A stretch of DNA of 64,000 nucleotides, from the NCBI RefSeq assembly GCF_003034965.1, contig NZ_PZKE01000005.1:62001-126000 (forward strand). Direction: 5' to 3'. Shown piece by piece: positions 10,106-22,749 of the stretch; position 1 is the first letter of the stretch; the number at the start of each line of letters is the position of its first letter. Position numbers and translations under genes: made by a program. The DNA comes from Fuscovulum blasticum DSM 2131 (GTDB taxonomy: Bacteria; Pseudomonadota; Alphaproteobacteria; Rhodobacterales; Rhodobacteraceae). Below the pieces are notes generated by a model. The model did no database searches. It saw nothing but the letters and a program-made list of their open reading frames with translations, and was not told the origin of the DNA.

Positions 10106-10555
10106 ATGCCCCTGACCCGCCGCGCGACCCTGATGCTTTTGCCGCTGGCGCTGGCCGCCTGCGCGGCCCGCCGCCCCGAACCTTCGCGCGCCGCCGGCGA
10201 CACGCCCGAGATGCACGCGCTGGTGCGCAAATATGCCGGCATCCACGGCATTCCCGAAAGCCTGCTGCACCGGGTGATCCGCCGCGAAAGCGGCTATAAC
10301 CCGCGCGCCCGCAACGGGCCCTATTACGGGCTGATGCAGATCCATCCGGGCACCGCCAGGACCATGGGCTACAAAGGTTCGCCCGAGGGCTTGCTCGATG
10401 CCGAGACCAACCTCATGTATGCGGGCAAGTATCTGCGCGGCGCTTGGCTGGTGTCGCGCGGCAGCGAAGACCGTGCGGTCATGTGGTATTCGAAAGGATA
10501 CTATTACGAGGCCAAGCGGATGGGGCTGCTGAGGGAAACCGGGTTGAAGGGCTGA
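10106..10555 (+). CDS. Lytic murein transglycosylase, SLT family lipoprotein
   Basis: A 149-residue protein with a lipoprotein signal (basic N-terminus, hydrophobic core, lipobox LAAC with Cys19), so it is expected on a membrane leaflet facing the periplasm. The catalytic SLT domain shows IRRESGYNP with the catalytic glutamate, GLMQIHPGTA and the end of the lysozyme-like fold with AVMWYSKGYY. It would cleave peptidoglycan to 1,6-anhydro-muropeptides. It is short for the family, being essentially the bare catalytic domain. AGAGGA at 10092-10097 is the likely ribosome binding site. TTGCGC-N17-TATGCC at 10050-10078 is a plausible promoter. The lipid kinase gene follows after 24 bases. Confidence 0.87.
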   Translation: MPLTRRATLMLLPLALAACAARRPEPSRAAGDTPEMHALVRKYAGIHGIPESLLHRVIRRESGYNPRARNGPYYGLMQIHPGTARTMGYKGSPEGLLDAETNLMYAGKYLRGAWLVSRGSEDRAVMWYSKGYYYEAKRMGLLRETGLKG

Positions 10556-10579
10556 GGCCCTGCGGAAAGGCAAGGCATC

Positions 10580-11518
10580 ATGGCGGCGCGCACCGCGGAC
10601 ATCTGCGTGATCGCCAACCCGAAATCGGGCGCCGCACAGCGCAACCCCGGCGCGCTGGATGCGGCGATGGCGGTCTTTGGTCCGCGCGCCGTGCTGCGCA
10701 AGTTCAGCGGCGACCCGGCCCCGCAGGCCGAACAGGCGGTGCGGGACGGGTTTCGCATCATCGTGGCCGCCGGGGGCGATGGCACGGTGGCGGGCGTGGC
10801 CCATGCCCTTGCCGGCACCGACAGCGCGCTGGCCGTTCTGCCGCTGGGCACGTTCAACTATTTTGCCCGCGGCCTGCAGATGCCCGAAGACCCCGAGGCC
10901 GCCGCCCGGGCGATCCTGAGCGGACAGGACCATTCCATCGCGGTGGCCACGCTGAACGGCCGGCTGTTCCTGAACAATGTCTCGATCGGGCTTTACCCCG
11001 CGATCCTTGAGGAGCGCGAGGCGACCTATGCCCGCTTCGGCCGCTATCGGATTCTGGCGCATCTTGCGTCCTTGCGCACGATCCTGCGGTTCCAGCGCCC
11101 CTATCGCATGTTGCTGGAACTGGACGAGACCCGGCGGCTGGTGCGGACGCCGATGGTGTTCATCGCCCGCTCGGCCTATCAGCTTGACCAGTTCGGACTG
11201 AAAGGCGGCGAAGCGATTTCGGCCGACCGTTTCGCGCTGTTCCTGGCGCAGAAACAGACGCGGCTGGGGTTCCTGCGGCTGGCCTGGCGGCTGGTGCGGC
11301 GGCGGGTGGACCATGACCGCGACGTGCAGGTGCTGACGCCCGAACGGATTGGCATCACCGTGCTGGGGCGGCAGCGCATTTCTGTGGCGCTGGATGGCGA
11401 AAAGCTGCGGATGGACCTGCCGCTGACCATCGCGCTGTCGAATGACCAGCTTCATGTGATCGTGCCGCCGGAAAAGCCGCTGCCCGCCAAGGCACCGCCG
11501 CAGGGGCGCGGCGCATGA
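10580..11518 (+). CDS. Diacylglycerol kinase-family lipid kinase
   Basis: This 312-residue protein of the DAGK catalytic family (YegS/BmrU type) shows ANPKSGAAQRN near residue 15, AAGGDGTVAGVAHAL near residue 65 (the nucleotide-binding GGDGT motif), and PLGTFNYFARGL near 90. These fit ATP-dependent phosphorylation of a lipid such as diacylglycerol or a related alcohol. The substrate is not predictable. The C-terminal β-sandwich ends with the sugar/lipid-binding-type VALDGEKL. Its stop overlaps the start of the metallophosphoesterase gene by four bases (ATGA), so the two are probably translated together, perhaps forming a kinase/phosphatase pair on lipid head groups. That pairing is inference. 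Confidence 0.86.
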   Translation: MAARTADICVIANPKSGAAQRNPGALDAAMAVFGPRAVLRKFSGDPAPQAEQAVRDGFRIIVAAGGDGTVAGVAHALAGTDSALAVLPLGTFNYFARGLQMPEDPEAAARAILSGQDHSIAVATLNGRLFLNNVSIGLYPAILEEREATYARFGRYRILAHLASLRTILRFQRPYRMLLELDETRRLVRTPMVFIARSAYQLDQFGLKGGEAISADRFALFLAQKQTRLGFLRLAWRLVRRRVDHDRDVQVLTPERIGITVLGRQRISVALDGEKLRMDLPLTIALSNDQLHVIVPPEKPLPAKAPPQGRGA

Positions 11519-12339
11519 CGCGGCTGCTGCATCTGTCCGACCTGCATTTCGGCGCGGTGGAGGATCGCTTGCTGGCGCCGGTGCTGGCGCTGGCGCGGGA
11601 TCTGGCCCCGGATGCCGTGGTGATCTCGGGCGACCTGACACAGCGCGCCCGGCCTGACCAGTTCGCGGCGGCGCGCGCCTTCGTGGCGCAACTGCCCGCG
11701 CCGGTGCTTGTGGTGCCGGGCAATCACGACATGCCGCTTTACAACCTTGCCCTGCGCCTGCTGGCGCCGTTCCGGCGCTATTCCCGCGCCTTCGGGCCAG
11801 AGCTTGAGCCGCAGCTTGCCCTGCCCGGCGCGGTGATCCAGGGGGTGAATACCGCCGATCCGCTGGTGTGGAAGGCGGGCAGGATGCGCAATACCTCGCG
11901 CCGGCGTCTTGCCCGCAGCTTTGCCGAAGCGGCCTCCGAAAGCTGGCGCATCGCGGTGCTGCACCACGCGCCGGTGCCCGCCAGCGACGGAACGCCTGCC
12001 GACATGGCCCGCCCGGCCGATGCACTGGCCGCGCTTGCGGCAGCGGGCACCGACATCGTTCTGTCAGGCCACACCCACATGCCCCATTCCGGTTTCGCCG
12101 AAACGGCGGCGGGCACGCTGTTTTTGCAGGTGGGCACCGCCATCTCGACCCGGCGCAAGACCGGGGCCAATGATTTCAGCCTGATCGAGCTGCACCCCGG
12201 CCGGGTGACGCGGCGCAGTTGGCTGGCGCTGCCGGGGCAAGGCTTTGCCGAAGGCCCGGCCGAACACTTCCGCAAAGAGACGGGGGAATGGCAGACCGAT
12301 GGCGCCGTGCCGGTGCCTGCCGCGCCCCCTGCCCCCTAA
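11515..12339 (+). CDS. Calcineurin-like metallophosphoesterase
   Basis: This 274-residue enzyme has the full set of dimetal motifs: LSDLHFG near residue 6, VISGDLTQRARP near 42, VPGNHDMP near 72, VLHHAPV near 148 and LSGHTHMP near 187. It falls in the CpdA-like branch by motif spacing. Phosphodiester hydrolysis is likely, but the substrate (cAMP, a lipid or another ester) is unknown. It is translationally coupled to the lipid kinase upstream. The gene ends tail-to-tail with mttB, with the two stop codons overlapping at 12336-12339, leaving no room for a separate terminator. Confidence 0.85.
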   Translation: MTRLLHLSDLHFGAVEDRLLAPVLALARDLAPDAVVISGDLTQRARPDQFAAARAFVAQLPAPVLVVPGNHDMPLYNLALRLLAPFRRYSRAFGPELEPQLALPGAVIQGVNTADPLVWKAGRMRNTSRRRLARSFAEAASESWRIAVLHHAPVPASDGTPADMARPADALAALAAAGTDIVLSGHTHMPHSGFAETAAGTLFLQVGTAISTRRKTGANDFSLIELHPGRVTRRSWLALPGQGFAEGPAEHFRKETGEWQTDGAVPVPAAPPAP

Positions 12340-13865
12340 TACCAGGCGTCGGCCACCTCGGCCTTGCGGCGCGCGACGAAATCGCGAAGCCCGTCGCGCA
12401 GACCTTCGTCCAGCGGCGGGGCTTCATATTCCGCCAGCCGCAGCTTCCACGCGCGGTTTGCCCGCGTCGCGGCGTCTTCGCTGCCGGCGGCTTCCCATTT
12501 CTCGAAGGGTTCGTTGTCGGCCAGCCCGCTGTCCCAGAAGGCGGTTTCGTAATGCGCCATAGTGTGCGAACAGCCGAAGAAGTGGTTGCCGGGGCCAACC
12601 TCGGCAAAGGCATCGACCGCCAACTGGTCATCGTCGATCTTCACCCCGTCCAGATAGGCGTGCAGCGCGCCGCAAAGATCGTCATCCAGCATGAATTTCT
12701 CGTAGGACATGCTGAGTAGCCCGTCCAGAAAGCCCGCCGCGTGAAGGATGAAGTTCGCGCCGCAATGCACGGCGGCCAGCATGGACATGGTGCCTTCGGT
12801 CATGGCCTGCGCATCGGGCAGTTTCGAGGTGGTGAAATTGCCCGAACAGCGCAGCGGCAGGTTCAGCCGGCGCGCAAGCTGGCCGATCACCATGCTGCCG
12901 ATGGCCGGTTCCGGCGTGCCGAAGGTGGGGCTGCCCGACCGCATGGCCATGGACGACAGGAAGTTGCCGAAGATCACCGGCGCGCCGGGGCGTTCCAACT
13001 GGGTCAGCGCGCAGCCGGCCATGGTCTCGGCCAGGCTTTGGGCAATGCCGCCGGCATTGGTGACCGGCCCCATCGCACCGCCCAGGATGAAGGGCACCAC
13101 CACCGCCGCCTGATTGGCCCGCGCATAGGCACGCAGGCTGCGGGTCATGGTGCCATCCCAGACCAAAGGTGAATTCACGTTCACATTGCCAAGGATCACG
13201 CAATTGCGGTCCACGAACTCTGTCCCGAACAGCAGGCGGCACATCTCGATACTGTCTTCGCTGCGCTCTTCTGCGGTGACAGACCCCATGAAGGGCCGGT
13301 CGGACAGTTCGATATGCGCCATCACCATATCAAGGTGGCGCTTGTTCACCGGCACGTCGGTGGGTTCGCAGATCGTGCCGCCGGAATGGTGCAGGTTGGG
13401 GCTGGACTGCGCCAGTTTGATGAAATTGCGGAAATCCTCCATCGTGCCGAAGCGGCGGCCCTGATCCAGATCCATCACAAAGGGGCTGCCATAGGCCGGC
13501 GCAAACACCACGTTGCGGCCGCCGATCTGCACCGATTTGGCCGGGTTGCGGGCGTGCTGGGTAAATTCGGCCGGGGCCGTTCTGAGGATTTCGCGCAGCA
13601 TCCCCGGCTCGAACCGCACCCGCAGATCATCGACCTGCGCGCCGGCGCGGCGCCAGTGGTCCAGCGCGACCGGATCGTCGCGGAACTCGATCCCGGTTTC
13701 GGCCAGAATCCGGTCGGCGGCGCGTTCGATGCGGATCAGGTTTTCTTCGGACAGCACGTCATAGGTCGGGATGCCGCGCTGGATATAGGGCCGGCCGATG
13801 CCGCCGCCTTTGCGGCTGCGCTCCGCCGCCCGTGCCTGCCGTCCGCTGCGCCGCTGTTCGTTCAT
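12336..13865 (-). CDS. Trimethylamine methyltransferase (MttB) family protein, non-pyrrolysine
   Basis: This 509-residue MttB-superfamily protein would move a methyl group from a methylated amine to a corrinoid protein. The family TIM-barrel runs throughout, with GGAMGPVTNAGGIAQSLAE and the C-terminal FGCSHTMAHYE. No in-frame amber codon interrupts it, so it belongs to the large non-pyrrolysine branch, which includes glycine betaine and other quaternary-amine demethylases. The substrate here is unknown. I chose the ATG at 13865 (MNEQRRSGRQAR). The basic N-terminal stretch is unusual but conserved in related proteins. No corrinoid protein, methyltetrahydrofolate transferase or reactivase gene is adjacent, so its partner must be elsewhere. 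Confidence 0.85.
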   Translation of the reverse strand: MNEQRRSGRQARAAERSRKGGGIGRPYIQRGIPTYDVLSEENLIRIERAADRILAETGIEFRDDPVALDHWRRAGAQVDDLRVRFEPGMLREILRTAPAEFTQHARNPAKSVQIGGRNVVFAPAYGSPFVMDLDQGRRFGTMEDFRNFIKLAQSSPNLHHSGGTICEPTDVPVNKRHLDMVMAHIELSDRPFMGSVTAEERSEDSIEMCRLLFGTEFVDRNCVILGNVNVNSPLVWDGTMTRSLRAYARANQAAVVVPFILGGAMGPVTNAGGIAQSLAETMAGCALTQLERPGAPVIFGNFLSSMAMRSGSPTFGTPEPAIGSMVIGQLARRLNLPLRCSGNFTTSKLPDAQAMTEGTMSMLAAVHCGANFILHAAGFLDGLLSMSYEKFMLDDDLCGALHAYLDGVKIDDDQLAVDAFAEVGPGNHFFGCSHTMAHYETAFWDSGLADNEPFEKWEAAGSEDAATRANRAWKLRLAEYEAPPLDEGLRDGLRDFVARRKAEVADAWY

Positions 13866-13996
13866 GGTTGCCCCCTGCTGCCGCCCCTGATCTGACGACA
13901 GTCCGTGGCCGGGGAATTGCCCGAAAACGACAAGGCGGCGGCGCAAAAACGCCAGCTTTCCCTTGGGTCAAACAATCCTTGGCCGGCAGAGGCAGA

Positions 13997-14018
13997 CAGG
14001 GGCGATCCGACGCCCCTG
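13997..14018 (-). terminator. Hairpin after the glycogen operon
   Basis: CAGGGGCG at 13997-14004 pairs with CGCCCCTG at 14011-14018, 20-40 bases past the pgm stop on the minus strand. There is no T run, so it may act as a Rho-associated or processing hairpin and not as an intrinsic terminator. Confidence 0.4.
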
Positions 14019-14037
14019 CCCCTGCCCGCGCCTTGCG

Positions 14038-17771
<3,734 letters not shown>

Positions 17772-17775
<4 letters not shown>

Positions 17776-19199
17776 CCTTGCAGCCCTTCGTAGAGGGCCG
17801 CATAGGCGGCGGCGCTGGTCTGCCAGCCCACCGGCGCGGCCATGGCATTCTGCTGCACGCGGCCCCAGGCCTTGCGGTCGCCATGCAGCGCCACCAGACG
17901 GCGCAAGGCCTGGCCCAGGGCCAGCGCATCGGTTGGCCAGAAGGTGATGCCGGTGGCCACACCCGTGGCCAGCGCGGCGGGCGAGGCGTTGATGACCGTA
18001 TCGGCCAGCCCGCCCACCGCCGAGACGACCGGCAGCGCGCCATAGCGCAGCCCGTACATCTGCGTCAGGCCGCAGGGCTCGAACCGGCTGGGCACCAGCA
18101 CGGCATCGGCCCCCTGGAACATGCGGTGGCTCAAGGCCTCATCATAGCCGATGCGGACGCCCACCCGCCCGGCAAAGCGCGCGGCCAGCCCGCGCATCGC
18201 GGCCTCAAGCCCCGGATCGCCGGTGCCGATCACCGCCAGCCCGCCGCCGGCGGCCACGAAATCGGGCAGCACGGCGGGCAGCAGGTCAATGCCCTTCTGG
18301 TCGGTCAGCCGCGACACGACAATCGCCAGTGGCCCCGGCACCTCAAGCCCGAATTCGGCGCAAAGGGCGGCACGGGCGGCGGCCTTGCCGGCCATGGCTT
18401 TCGGGGAATAGGGGTTCACGGGTTCGATCTCAGGCGACCACACCTCCAGATCGACGCCGTTCAGGATGCCCGAAACCACGCCCGCCCGCTGGGCGATCAC
18501 CCCTTGCAGGCCCATGCCGAATTCCGGCCGCATCAGTTCGGCCGCATAGGTGGGCGAGACGGTGGTGATCCGGTCGGCGGTCACAAGGCCCGCCTTCAGG
18601 CTGGACAGCCCGCCGTAATATTCCAGCGCGCCGGGGTGGAAGGCGCCGAAGGGCAACCGCAGATCGCCCAGCAGCGCCGCCGGGCACTGGCCCTGAAAGG
18701 CGATGTTGTGGACAGTGATCACCGAACTGCACCCGCCGCTGCCGTGATAGGTCAGATAGGCGGGCGCCAGCGCCGCCTGCCAGTCATGCGCGTGCAGGAT
18801 GTCGGGCCTCCAGCCCTCGATCCCTTCGCGGGCGATGCGCGCGCCGATCCAGCTCAGCGCGGCAAAGCGCTGGGGATTGTCCCAGTAATCGCCACCCGGC
18901 CCGCTGTAGGGGCCACCTTCGCGGTCATACAGATGGGGCGCGTCCAGCAGCAGCAGCGGCACACCGGCCACCTTGCCCTCAAGCACCCGGCCGGGGCCGC
19001 CCCACAGGGTTTCGTCGCGCATCACCTCGGGCCAGTCGGCCGCCATGCCGCGCAAGGGGCGGTAGGCCGGGATCAGCACCCGCATGTCCCAGCCCGCCCC
19101 GGCCAGCGCGGCAGGCAAGGCGCCCACGACATCGGCCAGACCGCCGGTCTTGATCAACGGCACACATTCCGATGCGACCGAAAGCACCCGCCCGCCCAT
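17772..19199 (-). CDS. glgA: Glycogen synthase (ADP-glucose)
   Basis: This 475-residue GT5 glycosyltransferase transfers glucose from ADP-glucose to the α-1,4 glucan end. The N-terminal KTGGLADVVGALP (the ADP-glucose-binding loop) comes directly after VLSVASECVPLI. HAHDWQAAL and TVHNIAFQG lie in the first Rossmann domain, and PSRFEPCGLTQMYGLRYG in the second holds the catalytic-site glutamate region. I chose the ATG at 19199 (MGGRVLSVASE), which has AAGG five bases upstream. An in-frame GTG at 19226 adds nine basic residues that homologues lack. It follows glgC and overlaps glgX. Confidence 0.94.
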
Positions 19200-19242
19200 C
19201 TGCCTTGGCCCCCTTGCCCGTTTCACGCCGCCTGCCCGGCCC

Positions 19243-20514
19243 TTACCCCAGGGCCCGGGCGCGCGCGTCCAGCATATCCTGCGTGATCAGCACGATACCA
19301 GTGTCGGTGCGGCGGAACCACCTGGCATCTTCCTTGGGGTCTTGCCCCACGACCAGGCCTTCGGGCACGATCACCCCGGAATCGATGACGCAGTTCGACA
19401 GTTCCGCCTTGCGGTTGACGATCACGCGCGGCAGCGCCACCACATATTCCAGGCTTGAGAAGCTGTGCGTCCGCACTCCGGTGAACAGCAGCGAATTGCG
19501 GATTTCCGAGCCGGACACGATGCAGTCACCCGACACCAGCGATGAAATCGCCTGTCCGCGGCGGCCATCCTCGTTGTGGATGAACTTCGCGGGCGGCACG
19601 ATTTCCGAATAGGTCCAGATCGGCCAGCTATTGTCATAGATGTCCAGCTTCGGCACGAAATCGGTCAGGTCGATGTTGGCCTGCCAGAAGGCATCAATCG
19701 TGCCCACATCGCGCCAGTAGGGTTCATCCTCAAGCCCGCTGGTCACGCAACTGTCGGCGAACTTGTGCGCCATCGCCTTGCCGTTCTTGACGATGTCGGG
19801 GATCAGGTCATTGCCGAAATCGTGGCTTGAGTTTTCATCCACCATGTCGCGGATCAGCAGGTCGCGCAGGAAGGCCCAGTCGAAGACATAGATCCCCATC
19901 GAGGCCAGCGCGTGATCGGGATCGCCGGGAATACCGGGCGGATCTTTCGGCTTTTCCAGAAACTGCGTGATGCGCATGTCCCGGTCGACGTGCATCACGC
20001 CGAAGGCGGTCGCTTCCATCCGCGGCACGGTCAGGCAGCCGATGGTCACGTCTGCGCCGGTCTCGACATGCTCGCGCAGCATGATTTCGTAATCCATCTT
20101 GTAGATGTGGTCGCCGGCCAGCACGACGACATACTTGATCCCGTAGCTGTCGATGATGTCGATGTTCTGCGCCAGCGCGTCCGCCGTGCCGCGATACCAG
20201 TTCACCTCGTCCATGCGCTGCGATGCGGGCAGGATGTCCAGATATTCGTTCCGCTCGGCCCGGAAAAAGCCCCAGCCGCGCTGGATGTGCCGGATCAGGC
20301 TGTGCGCCTTGTATTGCGTGGCAATGGCCATCTTGCGGATGCCGCTGTTCAGCGCATTCGACAGGGCAAAGTCGATGATGCGGGTCTTGCCGCCGAAATA
20401 CACCGCCGGCTTGGCGCGACGGTCTGTCAGTTCCTTGAGCCGCGAACCGCGCCCACCGGCCAGCACAAAGGCCATGGCCTGCGACGACAGTCTCTGGTTC
20501 GATCTTGCCTTCAT
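19243..20514 (-). CDS. glgC: Glucose-1-phosphate adenylyltransferase
   Basis: At 423 residues it makes ADP-glucose from glucose 1-phosphate and ATP, the committed and allosterically controlled step of bacterial glycogen synthesis. The nucleotide-binding [15 protein letters not shown] is at residue 12, followed by [18 protein letters not shown], the activator- and ATP-contacting region with its lysine. [15 protein letters not shown] contains the glucose-1-phosphate-binding lysine. The C-terminal left-handed β-helix follows. It lies 27 bases after glgB and before glgA. Confidence 0.96.
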   Translation of the reverse strand: MKARSNQRLSSQAMAFVLAGGRGSRLKELTDRRAKPAVYFGGKTRIIDFALSNALNSGIRKMAIATQYKAHSLIRHIQRGWGFFRAERNEYLDILPASQRMDEVNWYRGTADALAQNIDIIDSYGIKYVVVLAGDHIYKMDYEIMLREHVETGADVTIGCLTVPRMEATAFGVMHVDRDMRITQFLEKPKDPPGIPGDPDHALASMGIYVFDWAFLRDLLIRDMVDENSSHDFGNDLIPDIVKNGKAMAHKFADSCVTSGLEDEPYWRDVGTIDAFWQANIDLTDFVPKLDIYDNSWPIWTYSEIVPPAKFIHNEDGRRGQAISSLVSGDCIVSGSEIRNSLLFTGVRTHSFSSLEYVVALPRVIVNRKAELSNCVIDSGVIVPEGLVVGQDPKEDARWFRRTDTGIVLITQDMLDARARALG

Positions 20515-20541
20515 CTGCTCACTCCCCCTGACAGATACCCG

Positions 20542-22716
20542 TCAACCCTGCATGAAATACACTGCCGACAAAGGCGGAAGCGTGACAAGCGCCGAATGGG
20601 GCCGCCCCTGCGACGGAACCGCCTCGGCCTTCACGCCGCCCATGTTGCCCCGGTTGCCCCCGCCATAGACGGCGGAATCGGTGTTCATCACCTCGACCCA
20701 TTTGCCCGCGGCGGGCAGGCCCAGCCAGTAGCTGCGCTCGACCGGCGTCATGTTCACCGCCACCGCGACCATCGGGTCGCCCGCCCTGCCCTTGCGCAGC
20801 CAGGCATAGACCGACGCTTCGGCGTCATTGGCCTCGATCCACTCGAACCCCTCGGGGCGGCAGTCGTTCACATGCAGCGCCGGGGTCTTGCGGTAGAGGT
20901 TGTTCAGATCACGCACCAGCGCCTGCACCCCGGCATGGGGCGGCAGGTCAAGCTGGTGCCAGTCCAGGCTTTGATTGTGGTTCCACTCGGCGCCCTGGGC
21001 GAATTCCTGGCCCATGAACAACAGCTTCTTGCCCGGATGGCCCCACATGTAGCCGTAGAACGCCCGCAGGTTGGCGAATTTCTGATCGCCGTCGCCGGGC
21101 ATCTTGGCCAACATGCTGCCCTTGCCGTGAACCACCTCATCATGGCTGATCGGCAGGATGAAGTTCTCGGACCAGGCATAGACCAGCCCGAAGGTCATCT
21201 TGTGGTGGTGGTATTTGCGGAACAGCGGGTCTTTCTGCATGTAGGACAGGGTGTCGTTCATCCAGCCCATGTTCCACTTGAAGCCGAAGCCCAGCCCTCC
21301 CCAGTCAGCCGGCCGCGACACGCCCGGAAAGGCGGTGGATTCCTCGGCCACCGTCATCACGCCCGGACATTCGCCATAGGCGGTGATGTTCATCGCGCGC
21401 AGCACGTCGATGGCTTCGTAATTCTCGCGCCCGCCGTCGCGGTTGGGGATCCATTCCCCCGCCTTGCGGCTGTAATCGCGATACAGCATCGAGGCCACCG
21501 CATCGACGCGCAGCCCGTCAACGTGGTATTCTTCCAGCCAATACAGGGCGTTCGAGACCAGGAAGTTCTTCACCTCGACCCGGCCATAATTGTAGATCAG
21601 GGTGTTCCAGTCCTGATGGAACCCTTCGCGCGGGTCTTGATGTTCATAAAGCGCGGTGCCGTCGAACTGTGCCAGACCATGCGCGTCCGAAGGGAAATGC
21701 CCCGGAACCCAGTCCAGCAGCACGCCCAGCCCCTTGCGATGCGCCGCATCGACAAAGGCGCGGAATTCGGACGGCGTGCCGTGCCGGATGGTGGGCGCGA
21801 ACAGGCCGACCGGCTGATAGCCCCAGCTTCCGTCGAACGGGAATTCGGAAACCGGCAGACATTCGATATGGGTGAACCCCATGTCCGCCACATAATCCAC
21901 CAGTTGCTCGGCCAGTTCGGTATAGCTGAGCATCCGGTTGCCCGGCGCGCGGCGCCATGAGCCCAGATGCACCTCATAGACCGAAATTGGCGCGTCAATG
22001 CTGTTGTGGCTGTGCCGCGCCGCCATCCAGTCGGCATCGTGGAAGGCACCGCCGATCCGCCGCACGACCGAGGCCGTGGCCGGCGGATGTTCCGACCCGA
22101 AACCCGCCGGATCGGCCTTGAGCGGCAGCAGCACCCCGCCGGGGCCGCGGATTTCGTATTTGTAGGCCTCGCCTTCGGTCAGGCCGGGAACGAAGATTTC
22201 CCACACGCCCGTCGGCCCGCGCCGCCGCATCGGGTGGCGACGGCCGTCCCAGATGTTGAAGTTGCCAACAACGCTGACGCGCTCGGCATTCGGGGCCCAG
22301 ACGGCGAAATGCACGCCCTCGACGCCCTCATGCGTGATGCAATGCGCGCCCAGCACCTGCCAGAGACGTTTGTGCGTCCCCTCGCCCAGCAGGTATTCGT
22401 CCATCTCGCCCAGCACCGGGCCAAAGCGGAACGGGTCTTCAAACTCCCATTCCGTGCCATGGCCTTCTGCCCGCAGCCGATAGGCCGCCTTGCGGGGCAG
22501 ACGGTGGGTGAACAACCCGGCGATGCCCGGATAGGGCGTGGCTTCCTCAACCTTCTTGCCGCTCAGCACCCAAAGGCGCTCTGCCCCCGGCACGAAGGCG
22601 GTGATGACCCAGGCGCTGCCCCGCTTGTGCGGCCCCAGCACCGAGAAGGGGTCGCCATGGCGCCCTTCGGCAATCGCCCAGGCGGCATCACTGTCCACAT
22701 ACTCTTCGCCCGTCAT
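20542..22716 (-). CDS. glgB: 1,4-alpha-glucan branching enzyme
   Basis: This 724-residue GH13 enzyme makes α-1,6 branches. Two N-terminal β-sandwich (CBM48) domains, with [19 protein letters not shown] around residue 145, precede the barrel. Catalytic residues appear in [18 protein letters not shown] (nucleophile Asp), [11 protein letters not shown] (acid Glu) and [12 protein letters not shown] (transition-state Asp). The C-terminal β-domain ends [14 protein letters not shown]. Length and motifs are typical. It lies 33 bases after glgP and 27 before glgC in the same transcription direction. Confidence 0.96.
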   Translation of the reverse strand: MTGEEYVDSDAAWAIAEGRHGDPFSVLGPHKRGSAWVITAFVPGAERLWVLSGKKVEEATPYPGIAGLFTHRLPRKAAYRLRAEGHGTEWEFEDPFRFGPVLGEMDEYLLGEGTHKRLWQVLGAHCITHEGVEGVHFAVWAPNAERVSVVGNFNIWDGRRHPMRRRGPTGVWEIFVPGLTEGEAYKYEIRGPGGVLLPLKADPAGFGSEHPPATASVVRRIGGAFHDADWMAARHSHNSIDAPISVYEVHLGSWRRAPGNRMLSYTELAEQLVDYVADMGFTHIECLPVSEFPFDGSWGYQPVGLFAPTIRHGTPSEFRAFVDAAHRKGLGVLLDWVPGHFPSDAHGLAQFDGTALYEHQDPREGFHQDWNTLIYNYGRVEVKNFLVSNALYWLEEYHVDGLRVDAVASMLYRDYSRKAGEWIPNRDGGRENYEAIDVLRAMNITAYGECPGVMTVAEESTAFPGVSRPADWGGLGFGFKWNMGWMNDTLSYMQKDPLFRKYHHHKMTFGLVYAWSENFILPISHDEVVHGKGSMLAKMPGDGDQKFANLRAFYGYMWGHPGKKLLFMGQEFAQGAEWNHNQSLDWHQLDLPPHAGVQALVRDLNNLYRKTPALHVNDCRPEGFEWIEANDAEASVYAWLRKGRAGDPMVAVAVNMTPVERSYWLGLPAAGKWVEVMNTDSAVYGGGNRGNMGGVKAEAVPSQGRPHSALVTLPPLSAVYFMQG

Positions 22717-22749
22717 CCGCCGTCCCCCCAGCCCGTGCGTATGCCCCTG

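Noticed and set aside
12336-13865. Pyrrolysine-containing trimethylamine methyltransferase
   Set aside because: No in-frame TAG occurs inside the gene and no Pyl genes are seen.
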